Source: Nocardia sp. alder85J | Lineage (GTDB): Bacteria; Actinomycetota; Actinomycetes; Mycobacteriales; Mycobacteriaceae | NCBI RefSeq assembly: GCF_020176955.2 | Contig: NZ_JAIUCZ020000013.1 | Location: 239,581 to 303,580, forward strand | Direction of reading: 5' to 3' | Length of the DNA: 64,000 bases | Part shown: positions 32,325-41,583 of the stretch, in pieces | How positions within the stretch are numbered: the stretch's first letter is position 1 | How the letters are laid out: every line of letters begins with the position of its first letter | The notes under the pieces: model-generated | The model's database searches: none | What the model was told of the DNA's origin: nothing | The model's input: only the letters and a program-made list of their open reading frames with translations | Program-made: the position numbers and the translations under genes

Positions 32325-33614
32325 ATGACCGGCCGCACCGTATTCGCCGGTGGCGTTCTGTTCCCCGTGCACGATCCCGATCGCGATCCGTACCGCGGCT
32401 GGTTCGCCACCGATGCGGCGGGGACGATCGTCGAGATCGGCGCGGGCGAGGCTCCGCGCGGTGGTGCGGCGGAGACCGTGGTGGATCTCGGCGGCACCCT
32501 GGTGCTGCCGGGTTTCGTCTCCGCGCACAGTCACCTGTGGCAGAGCGTGTTCCGCGGCGTCGCCGACGGCCACGGGACGATGGCCTGGATCGAACAGCTG
32601 CACAAGCGATTCGGGCCCGCGCTGGAACCCGGCGACATGTACGCCTTCACCAGGCACGGCCAGCACGATCTGCTGCGGCACGGCATCACCACGGTCTGCA
32701 ACCACACCCACGAATTCGGTGGCGGACCGGCCGAGCAGTGGCAGGCGACACTGGACGCGCCGCAGCGCATCGCCTATTCGTTCTCGCCGCCGCTGTGGCT
32801 GTCGGCCGCCGAACGGCTCAGCGAACTGGACAAATTCCTGCATCTGATCGCGGGCGACCGGCACCGGGTGGCCGCCCTGTCGATGAATACCACGGGGCCG
32901 CACAGTGTCACGGAGATGCGGCAGGAGAGCGCACTGCTGGCCGAACTCGGGATCGGCCTGCACGCGCACTATCTCGAGGATCCGAGTGTGGCCGCCGGGC
33001 AGCAGGACGGCTTCGACGATCTGGTGGCGGGCGGGCGGATCGGGCCGGACACGGTGCTGGCCCACTTCATCCACACCACCCCGCACATCCGCGACACCGC
33101 CGCGCGCGCCGGGGCGGCGATGGTCTGGAATCCACTGTCCAACGGCCGCTTGGGATCCGGGATCGCCGACATCCCCGGCTATCGCGCCGCCGGGCTGCGC
33201 ATCGGGATGGGCGTGGACGGGCAGGCCAGCGCCGACACCCCGGATCCCTTCCAGAACATGCGCACCGGGCTGTACCTGCTGCGCGCCGCGCGGTGCGACG
33301 CCGCGATCCTCGACGCCCGCGCGGTGCTGCGCATGCACACCCTCGACAGCGCCGCGGTATTGGGTGTCGCGGGGCTCACCGGAAGTCTCGAGGTCGGCAA
33401 GGCCGCGGATTTCGTCGTCTGCGATCCGGCGACGCCGTGGGCGGATCTGCCCGCGCCGCAACTGTGGCCGTTCGCGGTGCTGTCGATGTCGGCGTCCGAC
33501 ATCACCGGCGTCTACGTCGGCGGCCGGCGGCGCGGCGGCGGGCCCGGCGATCGCGATCGCGACCTCGAAACCGACTGCCGCGCCAGGGTTTCCCGCCTGT
33601 ATCGCGCCGCCTGA
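32325..33614 (+). CDS. Amidohydrolase (cytosine-deaminase/chlorohydrolase-like)
   Basis: A 429-residue amidohydrolase-fold enzyme. Metal ligands are visible in order: VSAHSHLWQS (HxH), a His in GLHAHYLED, another in AHFIHTTPHI, and Asp in GMGVDGQAS. This is the pattern of deaminating or dechlorinating amidohydrolases such as guanine, cytosine or triazine hydrolases. It is the first gene of a LacI-controlled operon with an FAD oxidase and a binding protein, which suggests degradation of an imported N-heterocycle. Substrate unproven. Confidence 0.85.
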   Translation: MTGRTVFAGGVLFPVHDPDRDPYRGWFATDAAGTIVEIGAGEAPRGGAAETVVDLGGTLVLPGFVSAHSHLWQSVFRGVADGHGTMAWIEQLHKRFGPALEPGDMYAFTRHGQHDLLRHGITTVCNHTHEFGGGPAEQWQATLDAPQRIAYSFSPPLWLSAAERLSELDKFLHLIAGDRHRVAALSMNTTGPHSVTEMRQESALLAELGIGLHAHYLEDPSVAAGQQDGFDDLVAGGRIGPDTVLAHFIHTTPHIRDTAARAGAAMVWNPLSNGRLGSGIADIPGYRAAGLRIGMGVDGQASADTPDPFQNMRTGLYLLRAARCDAAILDARAVLRMHTLDSAAVLGVAGLTGSLEVGKAADFVVCDPATPWADLPAPQLWPFAVLSMSASDITGVYVGGRRRGGGPGDRDRDLETDCRARVSRLYRAA

Positions 33615-33645
33615 AGACCTTCGCACCCGCGACAAGGAGAGAATC

Positions 33646-35082
33646 ATGTCCGAACCACTGGGCCCCGAGCCGATCCGGGCGCTCGTCGCCGACCTCGGCG
33701 ACATCGAGCATTCGGTGGACGACCGCGTGCTGCGGGCCAAGAGCCGGGATCGCTTCGCGCAGAGCCCGCTGCTGCGCGAGGTGATGCGCGGCAGGCTCGC
33801 CGACGTCTACATCGTCCCGGCCACCAAGGACGAACTGCGCACCGCTGTGGCTTCCTGTGCGCGCCAACGGATTCCGATCACCGCCCGCGGTGGCGGCACC
33901 GGGCAGTTCGGCCAGGGCGTGCCGTTGACCGGTGGCGCGGTCATCGACGTCACCGGGATCACCGGGGTGGTCGGGCAACGGCTGGGCACGGTGCGGGCGC
34001 TGTGCGGCACCCTGATCGCCGACATCGACGCCGAGATCCGGCCCACCGGCTGGGAATTGCGGATGCACCCGTCGACCACCCGCAAGGCCACCATCGGCGG
34101 CTACCTCGCCGGTGGGCACGCCGGTATCGGCAGCTGCCAGTGGGGGATTCTGCGCGACCGCGGCAACATCACCGCCCTGGAGGTGATGACGGTGGAGGAA
34201 CAGCCGCAGCTGATCGAACTGACCGGTGACGACGTCAACATCGTGCACCACGCCTACGGCGCCAACGGCATCATCACCGAGGTGGAACTGCCCACCGCGC
34301 CGGCGTGGGACTGGCAGGAACTGGTGATCTCCTTCCCGGAGTTCGCGCAGGCGGTCCGGTTCGCCGTCGACGTCTGCGAGAGCGAGGGTGTGCTCAAGAA
34401 AGTGGTGTCCCCGCAACAGCATCCGCTGCCCACGCTGTATCCCGATCTGGCGCCGCTGATTCCCGAGGGCGAGTCGATGGTGCTGATGATGGCCGCCGAG
34501 CAGAGCATGCCCAATGTCGAGGATCTGGTGGCCGGCAACGGCGGGGTGATCCGGCATCGCTGCGCCGAGGGCGCGGGCCCGTACCGGCTGCCGCTGTACG
34601 AGTACACCTGGGGGCATTCGATGATGCACTTCCAGCGCACCAACCGCAACCTGATCGGCCTGCTCGCGCTGTACCCGAAAGACGATCTCTACCGGTCGAT
34701 CATGCGGGTCTGCGACGAGTTCGCGGAGCTCGGCCCCACGCACATCGAGATGAAGCGCATCGACGGCGGCCTGGCCGCGCAGGGCTCCCCGGTCTGGGAC
34801 TTCGCCGGGCAGGAGCACCTCGCCGGGATCACCGCCCGGTTGCAGGAACTGGGCCTGACCATCGCCAACACCCACACCCCGACCCTGCTGGCCGGCGGCA
34901 TGAAACCGTGGGCCCGCGCGGAGGCCGAGCTGAAACGCCGGGTCGATCCGTACGGCCTGCTGGCACAGGGCAAATCCGACGACCAGACCGACAACGAGGT
35001 CACCCGGGCCACCGAGTTGCCGAACAGCGGCTGGTCCTACCGGCTGACCGGCAGCGAGCAGAACGAGGAGGCGCTCCGATGA
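33646..35082 (+). CDS. FAD-linked oxidase
   Basis: A 478-residue flavoprotein of the VAO/PCMH type. The FAD-binding half contains PATKDELRTAVASCARQRIPIT, then ARGGGTGQFGQGVPLTGG, TIGGYLAGGHAGIGSCQWG and YGANGIITEVEL; the C-terminus ends with RVDPYGLLAQGK, the usual closing motif. ATG 33646 follows AAGGAG. Its stop overlaps the start of the binding-protein gene as ATGA. Related enzymes oxidise hydroxy acids or amines; together with the upstream amidohydrolase it probably acts in one catabolic route. Confidence 0.85.
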   Translation: MSEPLGPEPIRALVADLGDIEHSVDDRVLRAKSRDRFAQSPLLREVMRGRLADVYIVPATKDELRTAVASCARQRIPITARGGGTGQFGQGVPLTGGAVIDVTGITGVVGQRLGTVRALCGTLIADIDAEIRPTGWELRMHPSTTRKATIGGYLAGGHAGIGSCQWGILRDRGNITALEVMTVEEQPQLIELTGDDVNIVHHAYGANGIITEVELPTAPAWDWQELVISFPEFAQAVRFAVDVCESEGVLKKVVSPQQHPLPTLYPDLAPLIPEGESMVLMMAAEQSMPNVEDLVAGNGGVIRHRCAEGAGPYRLPLYEYTWGHSMMHFQRTNRNLIGLLALYPKDDLYRSIMRVCDEFAELGPTHIEMKRIDGGLAAQGSPVWDFAGQEHLAGITARLQELGLTIANTHTPTLLAGGMKPWARAEAELKRRVDPYGLLAQGKSDDQTDNEVTRATELPNSGWSYRLTGSEQNEEALR

Positions 35083-36231
35083 GAGCCCGCAAGATGGTGG
35101 CGGCGATGACGGCGGCGATCGGAATCGCCTCGCTCGCAGCCTGTTCCGATCCCGCGCCGGCCACCTCCGGCTACACCGGCGCGATCGGCCCGGTGAACCT
35201 GCGCGAGGTGTGCCCGGCGAAGATCGTGGTGCAGGCGGGCTGGAATCCGGAGGCGGAATTCGGGTTCCTGTTCGATCTGATCACGAAGCAGCCGCGCATC
35301 GACGCCGATCACAAGACCACCAGCGGCCCGCTGTTCTCGCACGGCGAGTACACCGGGGTCGACATGGAGATCCGCGCGGGCGGCCCGGCGATCGGCTTCC
35401 AGCCGGTGACCTCGCGGATGTATCAGGACCAGGACATCCTGCTCGGCAACCTGGACACCGAGCAGGCCATCGTCTCCTCCGCGACCGCCCCGGTGACCAG
35501 CGTGCTGGCCCCGATGGCGAAGAGTCCGCAGATGATCATGTGGGATCCGAAGACCTATCCACAGGTGCACACCATCGCCGATCTGAAGGCCACCCACGTC
35601 AAAGGTGCTGTACCAGCAGGGTGAGGCGTACATGAGCTACCTGATCGGCGCCGGCATCCTGGACAAGGATCAGGTCGACGCCAGCTATGACGGCAGCCCT
35701 TCGTATTTCGTTGCGGCGGCCGGCAAGGCGGCGCAGCAGGGCTTCGCCAGCTCCGAGCCCTATACCTACGAACATCAGGTATCGAGCTGGGACCGGCCGG
35801 TGGTCTATCAGCTCGTCGCCGACACCGGATTCGACACCTACAAGTCGACGCTGGCGGTCCGGACCGGTGATCTGGCCAAGGATTCGGCCTGCCTGAAGCG
35901 ACTGGTCCCGGTGTTGCAGCGCAGTACGGCCGACTATCTCGCGGCCCCGGACGCGGCGAACACGCTGATCGTCGACTCGGTCGCGAAGTACGACACCGGC
36001 TGGTCCTACGACGCGGACAACGCGCGATTCGCGGTGCGCGCCATGCTCGATCAGGGCATCGTCGGCACCGGTCCCGGATTGGGAGGCTTCGATATGGCCA
36101 GGGTGGCGCACATCCTCGACCTCACCCGGCCGATCTTCGCCGCGGGCAAGGTGCAACCGGCCGCCGACCTTACCCCGGATCGCCTGGCCACCAACGAGTT
36201 CATCGATCCGGCGATCACGCTGAGCAAGTGA
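35079..36231 (+). pseudogene. Frameshifted NMT1/THI5-like ABC substrate-binding lipoprotein
   Basis: Two reading frames together make one SBP. The first (35079-35624) begins with a lipoprotein signal and acceptor C22 (ASLAACSDP) and runs through GWNPEAEFGFLFDLI and TSVLAPMAKS to DLKATHVK. The second continues at 35605 with VLYQQGEAYMSYLIGAGI to the stop at 36231. One extra base, near 35604 in AAAGGTG, breaks the frame. The whole would be about 383 residues. Type: riboflavin/thiamine-precursor or nitrate/taurine-like binding protein. No permease or ATPase gene lies next to it. Pseudogene or sequencing error cannot be separated here. Confidence 0.75.
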
Positions 36232-36236
36232 GCGCG

Positions 36237-36274
36237 CCGGTCCCGGGTCAATCGAAGGTGCAGCCCGGGACCGG
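36237..36274. terminator. Bidirectional terminator overlapping the lipase stop
   Basis: Arms CCGGTCCCGGG and CCCGGGACCGG are perfectly complementary with a 16-base loop. The hairpin begins 5 bp after the binding-protein stop and includes the last codons of the convergent lipase gene. Confidence 0.65.
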
Positions 36275-37603
36275 TTTTCCGTCGAGCCGGTCGACGAGGT
36301 ATGAGATCGCGCCGTTGGCGCCGTACCCGTCGATCAGCTCCGGCCCGAAGTGATTCGGAATGGTGAAGCCCGGCAGGATCGGCGGCAGCTCGTTCGTGCG
36401 GAAGGTGACGGTGGCGCCGCTGCCGCACCATTCGGTGGCCAGCTGCCGCGCCTGTCCGTAGGGCACCGTGTCGTCGTTGCGGCCGCTGGTGATCAGCACC
36501 GGCGCGGTGGGGGTGAGGCCGCCGATGCGCTGCTGCCGCAGGATGTCCTCGGCCTCGGGCACATCGTGCAGTACGTCGAGCAGCGGCCGGTGGTCGAGGC
36601 TGAAATCGGTGGTGTGCTGGAAGGGGTGCTCCAGGATGACATCCCCGATGCATTCGCCCTGCAACTCCCGCAGCAGCCCGCTCGCCGCGGGCGTGATCCG
36701 CTTGTCCAGCTCGGGCCGCAGATCCGGGTAGCGGGCCAGGAATCCGTTGAGCGCGAAGCCGATCACCCCGCCGATCAGATTCCCGTCGACCTGCCGCAGC
36801 ACCGCCTCCAGGTCGGCGACCGGGGCGCCGGCCCAGACCCCCTTCAAGGACAGTTCGGGGGCGTAGGAGGGCTGGAGTTCCGCCGCCGCGGCGCTGGCCC
36901 CGCCGCCCTGGGAATAGCCCCAGATGGCCAGCGGTGTCTCGGATCCCGTGCCGGAGAGGGTGTCCGCCGCGCGGGCGGCGTCGAGTACCGCGTGCGCCTC
37001 CTCGACCCGGTTGACGTAGGTGTGCACGCCGGGTGCGCCCAGGCCGATGTAGTCGGTCACGAAAACCCGGGCGCCCAGCGCATTCCACGCCAGCGCCGAC
37101 AGCGCCTCCTGATTGACCGAGAGCGTGGGCCCGGTGATGTCGGCGTAGAGCCCGGTGGCGAAGGCCAGCGACGGGGCGCACTGGCGGCCCTGCCCGACCG
37201 TGCCGGGAGCGATCACGATCGTGGGCCGCGGCCCGGCGCCCGCCCACGGACGGGTCGCGTCGATATACGTGCCGGTCACCGCGACCGGGACATCGTCCTG
37301 CGTGCGGGAGGTGTACATCACCTTCTGCGCACTCAACGGCCACGGCCCGATACCGGGCGGCGCCACGAACACCGGCATGGGTTCGGTGCGCACCACCGCG
37401 CCGGGTGTGGTCGCGAATTGTGCTGGGGGAGTGTAGAAGTCGTCGATCGGCGCCGCCGTGCCGGGAACGCCGGCCACGCAGCTCAGCGCGGCGCCCGCAC
37501 AGGCGGTGACTCCCGCCGCGAGGGTCCGGCGCAGGCGGGCCCGCCGCGGCCGGGGGGAAGGGGATACCGCTGTGCTGCTCGACCGTCCCGATCGTCTGGG
37601 CAT
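36248..37603 (-). CDS. Secreted lipase (LIP family)
   Basis: A 451-residue exported alpha/beta hydrolase. The N-terminus is Arg-rich with a hydrophobic segment (TLAAGVTACAGAALSCVAG) ending near TAAPIDD. The nucleophile elbow is GYSQGGG, with VTDYIGLGAPG and TSGRNDDTVPYGQ supplying the remaining family blocks; the catalytic His is probably in FGPEL-preceding IPNHFG. These are features of the secretory lipase family (PF03583) abundant in Nocardia and mycobacteria. ATG 37603 is chosen over the longer frame because it gives a normal signal. Confidence 0.85.
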   Translation of the reverse strand: MPRRSGRSSSTAVSPSPRPRRARLRRTLAAGVTACAGAALSCVAGVPGTAAPIDDFYTPPAQFATTPGAVVRTEPMPVFVAPPGIGPWPLSAQKVMYTSRTQDDVPVAVTGTYIDATRPWAGAGPRPTIVIAPGTVGQGRQCAPSLAFATGLYADITGPTLSVNQEALSALAWNALGARVFVTDYIGLGAPGVHTYVNRVEEAHAVLDAARAADTLSGTGSETPLAIWGYSQGGGASAAAAELQPSYAPELSLKGVWAGAPVADLEAVLRQVDGNLIGGVIGFALNGFLARYPDLRPELDKRITPAASGLLRELQGECIGDVILEHPFQHTTDFSLDHRPLLDVLHDVPEAEDILRQQRIGGLTPTAPVLITSGRNDDTVPYGQARQLATEWCGSGATVTFRTNELPPILPGFTIPNHFGPELIDGYGANGAISYLVDRLDGKPVPGCTFD

Positions 37604-37878
37604 GTCACGTCGCTCCGTTGCGTCGATCGAAGCCGCCGAAGTTACTCGGCGGTAGGAATTGTGGGTAACGTAACGCCGCCCCGACTTGGATACCAATCGG
37701 TTCGTAATATCCGACAATGTGGTCCCCGCCGGGGTCGTGGCACGCCACAATCCGGTCGTTCAGCCCCGCTTCACCGACGTCGTAGCCGATCTGGGCGATC
37801 GCAACCCTCGGATCGGGCCGGGGGCGGGCCTAGCCTTTCGGGGAATGATCCGAACGGCTGGAAATCAGGTGAGGTGCA

Positions 37879-38820
37879 ATGACAACCGCTGCGGCCCAGA
37901 AGGTTTCATCAGAATCCGCGATCACGGTGATCCCGCAGGCGGGGTACATCGGCGCGGAGATCGCGGGGGTGGATCTGTCCGCTGAGCTGTCCGACGCGGT
38001 CGTGGCGGAGATCCGGCAGGCGCTGCTGACCTGGAAGGTGGTCTTCTTCCGGGACCAGACCATCGGTCACGCCGAGCAGATCGCCTTCGCGCGCCGGTTC
38101 GGCAAGGTCACCCCCGCGCATCCGTACGAGGAGAATCCGCCGGCGGGTTTCCCGGAGATCCTGCCGATCGACAGCCGCCGCTACGGCGTGCAGTACGGGC
38201 GGAAACGGACCTCGTACGACAGCAGCTGGCACACCGACGTCACCGCGCTGGTGAATCCGCCCGCCTTCTCCATCCTGCGGGCGGACATCCTGCCCACCCA
38301 CGGCGGGGACACGGCGTGGACGAATCTCGTTGCGGCGTACGAGAATCTGCCGGAGACGGTGCGGGCCTTCGCCGACACCCTCGATGCCGAGCACACCTTC
38401 GAAAGCCGTGCGGCACAGGGCAGTGCGCGGGCCGAGACGATCGCCCGCAAGCCGTTGCGCACCTTCCATCCGGTGGTGCGGGTGCATCCGGAGACCGGTG
38501 AGCGGGCGTTGTACGTCAGCCCCGGCTTCACCCGAGCGGCCCGCACCATCCGCGGACTGGGTCCCCGCCTGAGCGCGCATGTGCTCGACGCGCTGTGGGA
38601 GGAGGCCACCCGCGCCGAGTACACCGTCCGATTCCGTTGGCAGCCCGGCAGCGTCGCGTTCTGGGACAACCGGGCCACCGCGCATCTGGCGATCCCGGAT
38701 GCCGGGCATCTGGATCAGGACCGGGTGCTGTACCGGGTCACCATCGAGGGGGATGTGCCCCGTGGCGTGGACGGGCGGCTGTCGGAATCCGTCGAGGGCG
38801 ATCCCTTCTACGGTTCGTAG
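37879..38820 (+). CDS. TauD/TfdA-family dioxygenase
   Basis: A 313-residue Fe(II)/2-oxoglutarate-dependent dioxygenase. The metal triad is visible as WHTD (H118, D120) and the late His in RATAHLAIP; the 2-oxoglutarate-binding Arg is in YRVTIEGD. Family members release sulfite from taurine or alkyl sulfates, or open aryloxyalkanoates. GVDLSAELSD and VVFFRDQ match the TauD N-terminus. Given the sulfur-acquisition genes to its right, an organosulfur substrate is the best guess. It is transcribed away from the lipase, with 275 bp between. Confidence 0.85.
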   Translation: MTTAAAQKVSSESAITVIPQAGYIGAEIAGVDLSAELSDAVVAEIRQALLTWKVVFFRDQTIGHAEQIAFARRFGKVTPAHPYEENPPAGFPEILPIDSRRYGVQYGRKRTSYDSSWHTDVTALVNPPAFSILRADILPTHGGDTAWTNLVAAYENLPETVRAFADTLDAEHTFESRAAQGSARAETIARKPLRTFHPVVRVHPETGERALYVSPGFTRAARTIRGLGPRLSAHVLDALWEEATRAEYTVRFRWQPGSVAFWDNRATAHLAIPDAGHLDQDRVLYRVTIEGDVPRGVDGRLSESVEGDPFYGS

Positions 38821-38836
38821 CCGCCCGCCGCGTGCC

Positions 38837-39688
38837 TCATGCGGGGTCCGGCGCGAGATCCGTGGCGGCGGTGCGGGTTCGATCGATCAGCCCCTCGAGA
38901 TCGAGCTCGCCGTCGCGGGTCTGGGCGCCGGCGTCGAGCACGGCGGAGAAGCGTTGCCGCGCATCGGATCCGAGGAACAGTGGCAGCAGCAGTTCGGACT
39001 CGAACGCCAGTCCCTCGGCCAGCGGCAGGTCCGCGGCGGCGTGTACGGCGCGCTTGGCGGCCGCGACCGCCGCGGGCGGCTGCTCGGCGATGCGGCGCGC
39101 GAGATCGTCCACGAAGTCGTCGAGTTCGCCTGCGGGCAGGGCGCGGTCGACCCAGCCGTAGCGCTCGGCGGTGCGCGCGTCGTACAGGCCCGCGCCGAGT
39201 ATCACCTCCAGGGCCCGGGAGCGGCCGATCAGCCTGGGCAGCAACTGGGTTCCGGTGCCGCCGGGGAAGATGCCGAGGCCGACCTCGGGCTGGCCGAGCC
39301 AGGCCCGATCGAGCGCGGCATACCGCATGTCCAGCGAGAGCAGGAATTCCGCGCCGCCGCCGCGGACCCGGCCGGTGATCTTCGCGATGGTCGGTTGCGG
39401 CAGTTCTCGGAACCGCTGGAACAGACCGGGTCCCGGCCCCGCCGCGTAGTCCTGGAGGGCCTGCGGATCGGTGACCAGGCCCATTTCGCCGTGGCTCAGG
39501 AAGAAATCCGGGTCGGCACTGGCGAAGACGACCACGCGGGTGGCCGGATCGTCGCGGATGTCCTCGTGCAGCCGGTCCAGATCGGCGATGAGTGCCGCGT
39601 CGAGGAGATTCACCGGGGGATGGTCGATCGTGACGGTGGTGACGCCGCGGGAGGTGCCGACGGTCAGTGCGGTGTAGCGGTCGCTCAT
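38837..39688 (-). CDS. Enoyl-CoA hydratase/isomerase family protein
   Basis: A 283-residue crotonase-fold protein: ADPDFFLSHGEM and KITGRVRGGGAEFLLSLDMRYAA build the oxyanion hole, and PEVGLGIFPGGTGTQLLPRLIG is the family signature with a Glu in PEVG. The C-terminal 60 residues are longer than in simple hydratases. The HxlR gene lies head to head with it, and two operator-like palindromes occupy the promoter region, so expression is probably induced by the HxlR ligand. Substrate unknown. Confidence 0.85.
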   Translation of the reverse strand: MSDRYTALTVGTSRGVTTVTIDHPPVNLLDAALIADLDRLHEDIRDDPATRVVVFASADPDFFLSHGEMGLVTDPQALQDYAAGPGPGLFQRFRELPQPTIAKITGRVRGGGAEFLLSLDMRYAALDRAWLGQPEVGLGIFPGGTGTQLLPRLIGRSRALEVILGAGLYDARTAERYGWVDRALPAGELDDFVDDLARRIAEQPPAAVAAAKRAVHAAADLPLAEGLAFESELLLPLFLGSDARQRFSAVLDAGAQTRDGELDLEGLIDRTRTAATDLAPDPA

Positions 39689-39696
39689 GACGCTCC

Positions 39697-39717
39697 TGAG
39701 TTCTGTTGTAGAACTCA
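39697..39717. promoter_or_regulatory. HxlR operator 1
   Basis: Perfect inverted repeat with arms TGAGTTCT and AGAACTCA around GTTGT, located immediately upstream of the enoyl-CoA hydratase start. Confidence 0.85.
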
Positions 39718-39726
39718 GAATGTAGC

Positions 39727-39747
39727 TGACTTCTCCTGGAGAACTCA
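39727..39747. promoter_or_regulatory. HxlR operator 2
   Basis: Arms TGACTTCT and AGAACTCA (one mismatch) around CCTGG repeat operator 1 exactly 30 bp further along. It ends 18 bp before the HxlR start. Confidence 0.85.
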
Positions 39748-39765
39748 ACCGGTAGACTCGGCGGC

Positions 39766-40239
39766 ATGGAATGGACGTCGGTGGGCCTGGGCGACTGTCC
39801 GGTGGTGCGCGCACTGGAGGTGGTCGGCAGCCGGTGGACATTGCTCGTGATCCGCGAATTGTTCAACGGCGTATACCGTTTCGAGGACATCCAGCAGCAT
39901 CTGGGGGTGTCGACATCGGTGCTGAGCCGCCGGCTGGCCGAGATGGTCGACGCCGGATTGGCGGACCGGCGGGCCTACCGCGCGGAAGGCAGCCGGGAGC
40001 GTTTCGAGTACCTGCCCACCACGAAGTCGTGGGATCTGTACCCGGTGCTGGTGGGCCTGATGCAGTGGGGCGATCGCTACCTGGCAGGGCCCGACGGGCC
40101 GCCGGTGCAACTGGTCGATCGGGAATCCGGCCGCGCGGTGATCGCGGCGGTGGTGCCCGCGGGCACCCGCACCTGCGATCCGTCCGAGATCACGGTGGTG
40201 CCGACGGCGGGCGAGCAGGTGACGTCCGGCCGGCAGTGA
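39766..40239 (+). CDS. HxlR-family transcriptional regulator
   Basis: A 157-residue HxlR protein: CPVVRALEVVGSRWTLLVIREL, then RFEDIQQHLGVSTSVLSRRLAEMVDAGL as winged helix. The Cys in GDCPV lies at the position used as a redox or electrophile sensor in some HxlR/HypR members. It extends about 40 residues past the DNA-binding core. Control of the divergent enoyl-CoA hydratase is inferred from the twin operators between them. Confidence 0.9.
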   Translation: MEWTSVGLGDCPVVRALEVVGSRWTLLVIRELFNGVYRFEDIQQHLGVSTSVLSRRLAEMVDAGLADRRAYRAEGSRERFEYLPTTKSWDLYPVLVGLMQWGDRYLAGPDGPPVQLVDRESGRAVIAAVVPAGTRTCDPSEITVVPTAGEQVTSGRQ

Positions 40240-40363
40240 GGAGAGCCCGTCCGCTACCGCGGCACCGGTTCGCAGCCGAAGCGGGGTTCACGGTCGCAAC
40301 GCGGGTTCGCTGCCGCAGTAGCGGTTCTCGGTCGCCGCGCGGGTCGACGGTCGCGGCGCTGGT

Positions 40364-41257
40364 TCACCGCTGCGCCGCGCGGTCGGTGTCGGCCGCAGCG
40401 GCAAGGTCGGCCGCGCCGCCGCGGACATGGGCCACGCGCTGATAGCCGAGGGCGCGCAATTGCCTGGTGGCTTCGGCTGATCCGCGCTCGGAGTTGCAGA
40501 CCACGACGATATCCCGCTCCGGCCCGGCGATCAGCGCCGGTTGCCCGGCGGAATGCCGGAAAATCGTTGCGACATCGACCTTTCGGACGTGTACCGCGCC
40601 GGGCAGCAGCCCTGTTCCGGCGGCGGGATCGGACCGTACGTCGAGCAGGAGCGCGCCGTCGCGGATCCGCCGCAGCGCGGTGTCCGCGTCGATCAGTTCG
40701 CCGGGCGGCCCGGCGGCGTCGGCGGTGCTGCGGTCGAGTGCGCGGGCCAGCCCGGTCAACGCCTCGTGGACCAGCGCCTGCGCGGTGTCCGCGAGGGTGG
40801 TGGCGCAGCCGTGCCTGGTGATGTCGAAGACGGAGATCTGCACGGCGCATGGCAGCGGCAGTCCCGACAACGCTCGTACGGCCGATCTCAGTTCGCGCCC
40901 GGCGCTTTCGTCGAGTCCGGTCTCGGACGTGCCCGCGTTGAGGGACAGCACCGGCACACCCGCCAGCGCGCCGTCGGGCAGCAGTTCCAGCAGCAGCCGG
41001 GTGGTGCCGGAGGACCCGGCCTTGATCACCGGGGAGATCACGACGAGCGCATCGGCGGCGTCGACCACCGCGACGAGATTCTCCACACTCGGGTCGGCGG
41101 TGTCCCCGTCGACCAGCGCGGTGGCATCGATCGCGCCGGCGTCCACCAGGAAGGTGATGTGCCCCAGCTGTTCCAGCACCTCGCCCACGTGCTGCGCGAG
41201 CGCGCGGGCGGGTGCGTCGGCGGTCCTGGATCCGACCAGCAGCGCGATCAGCGACAT
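40364..41257 (-). CDS. NADPH-dependent FMN reductase fused to rhodanese
   Basis: A 297-residue fusion. Residues 1-175 are an SsuE/MsuE-type flavodoxin-fold FMN reductase (VGSRTADAPARAL, VVISPVIKAGSSGTTRLLLEL). Residues about 187-290 form a rhodanese domain whose active-site cysteine is C254 in VVVCNSERGS. Reductases of this type feed FMNH2 to the two-component monooxygenases that cleave sulfonates; such enzymes are encoded next door. Joining the sulfite-generating step to a sulfurtransferase domain is unusual. It is divergent from the acyl-CoA-dehydrogenase-like gene at 41584. Confidence 0.85.
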   Translation of the reverse strand: MSLIALLVGSRTADAPARALAQHVGEVLEQLGHITFLVDAGAIDATALVDGDTADPSVENLVAVVDAADALVVISPVIKAGSSGTTRLLLELLPDGALAGVPVLSLNAGTSETGLDESAGRELRSAVRALSGLPLPCAVQISVFDITRHGCATTLADTAQALVHEALTGLARALDRSTADAAGPPGELIDADTALRRIRDGALLLDVRSDPAAGTGLLPGAVHVRKVDVATIFRHSAGQPALIAGPERDIVVVCNSERGSAEATRQLRALGYQRVAHVRGGAADLAAAADTDRAAQR

Positions 41258-41583
41258 CGTTACCTCCCGGCACAGCGGCCCCGAGCGGGGTCCGTACTCG
41301 CCGAACAGCGTTCCCCATCAACCTGGTAGGGCAGTAGGGATAGAATCAAGCTGATCCGATCCGTGGGCGCGACGGTGTCCGATGTGTCAGATTTCCCTTG
41401 CTTGCCGGGCAGTCCGGCCGAGCGCACCGCGCCGCGAGACATCGACTCGCACCGACCGGCGAACCATCGGCCGCCCCACCGCAGATCACGTCGAAACTCC
41501 TGCCCCGCAACGGTTCCGGAGTCGGCGTCGGTCCGCGTTCGGGGCGGCCCGCGCCGGTACGGATGGATCGAAGGATGAAATCT
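41258..41583. other. Divergent control region of the sulfur genes
   Basis: This 326-bp gap separates the reductase-rhodanese gene from the monooxygenase operon. It contains a direct repeat of GTAGGG (41326 and 41334) next to TAGAAT at 41341, a possible -10 box. A short frame from ATG 41382 starts with two early Cys codons, but I cannot support it as a leader peptide. Confidence 0.35.
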
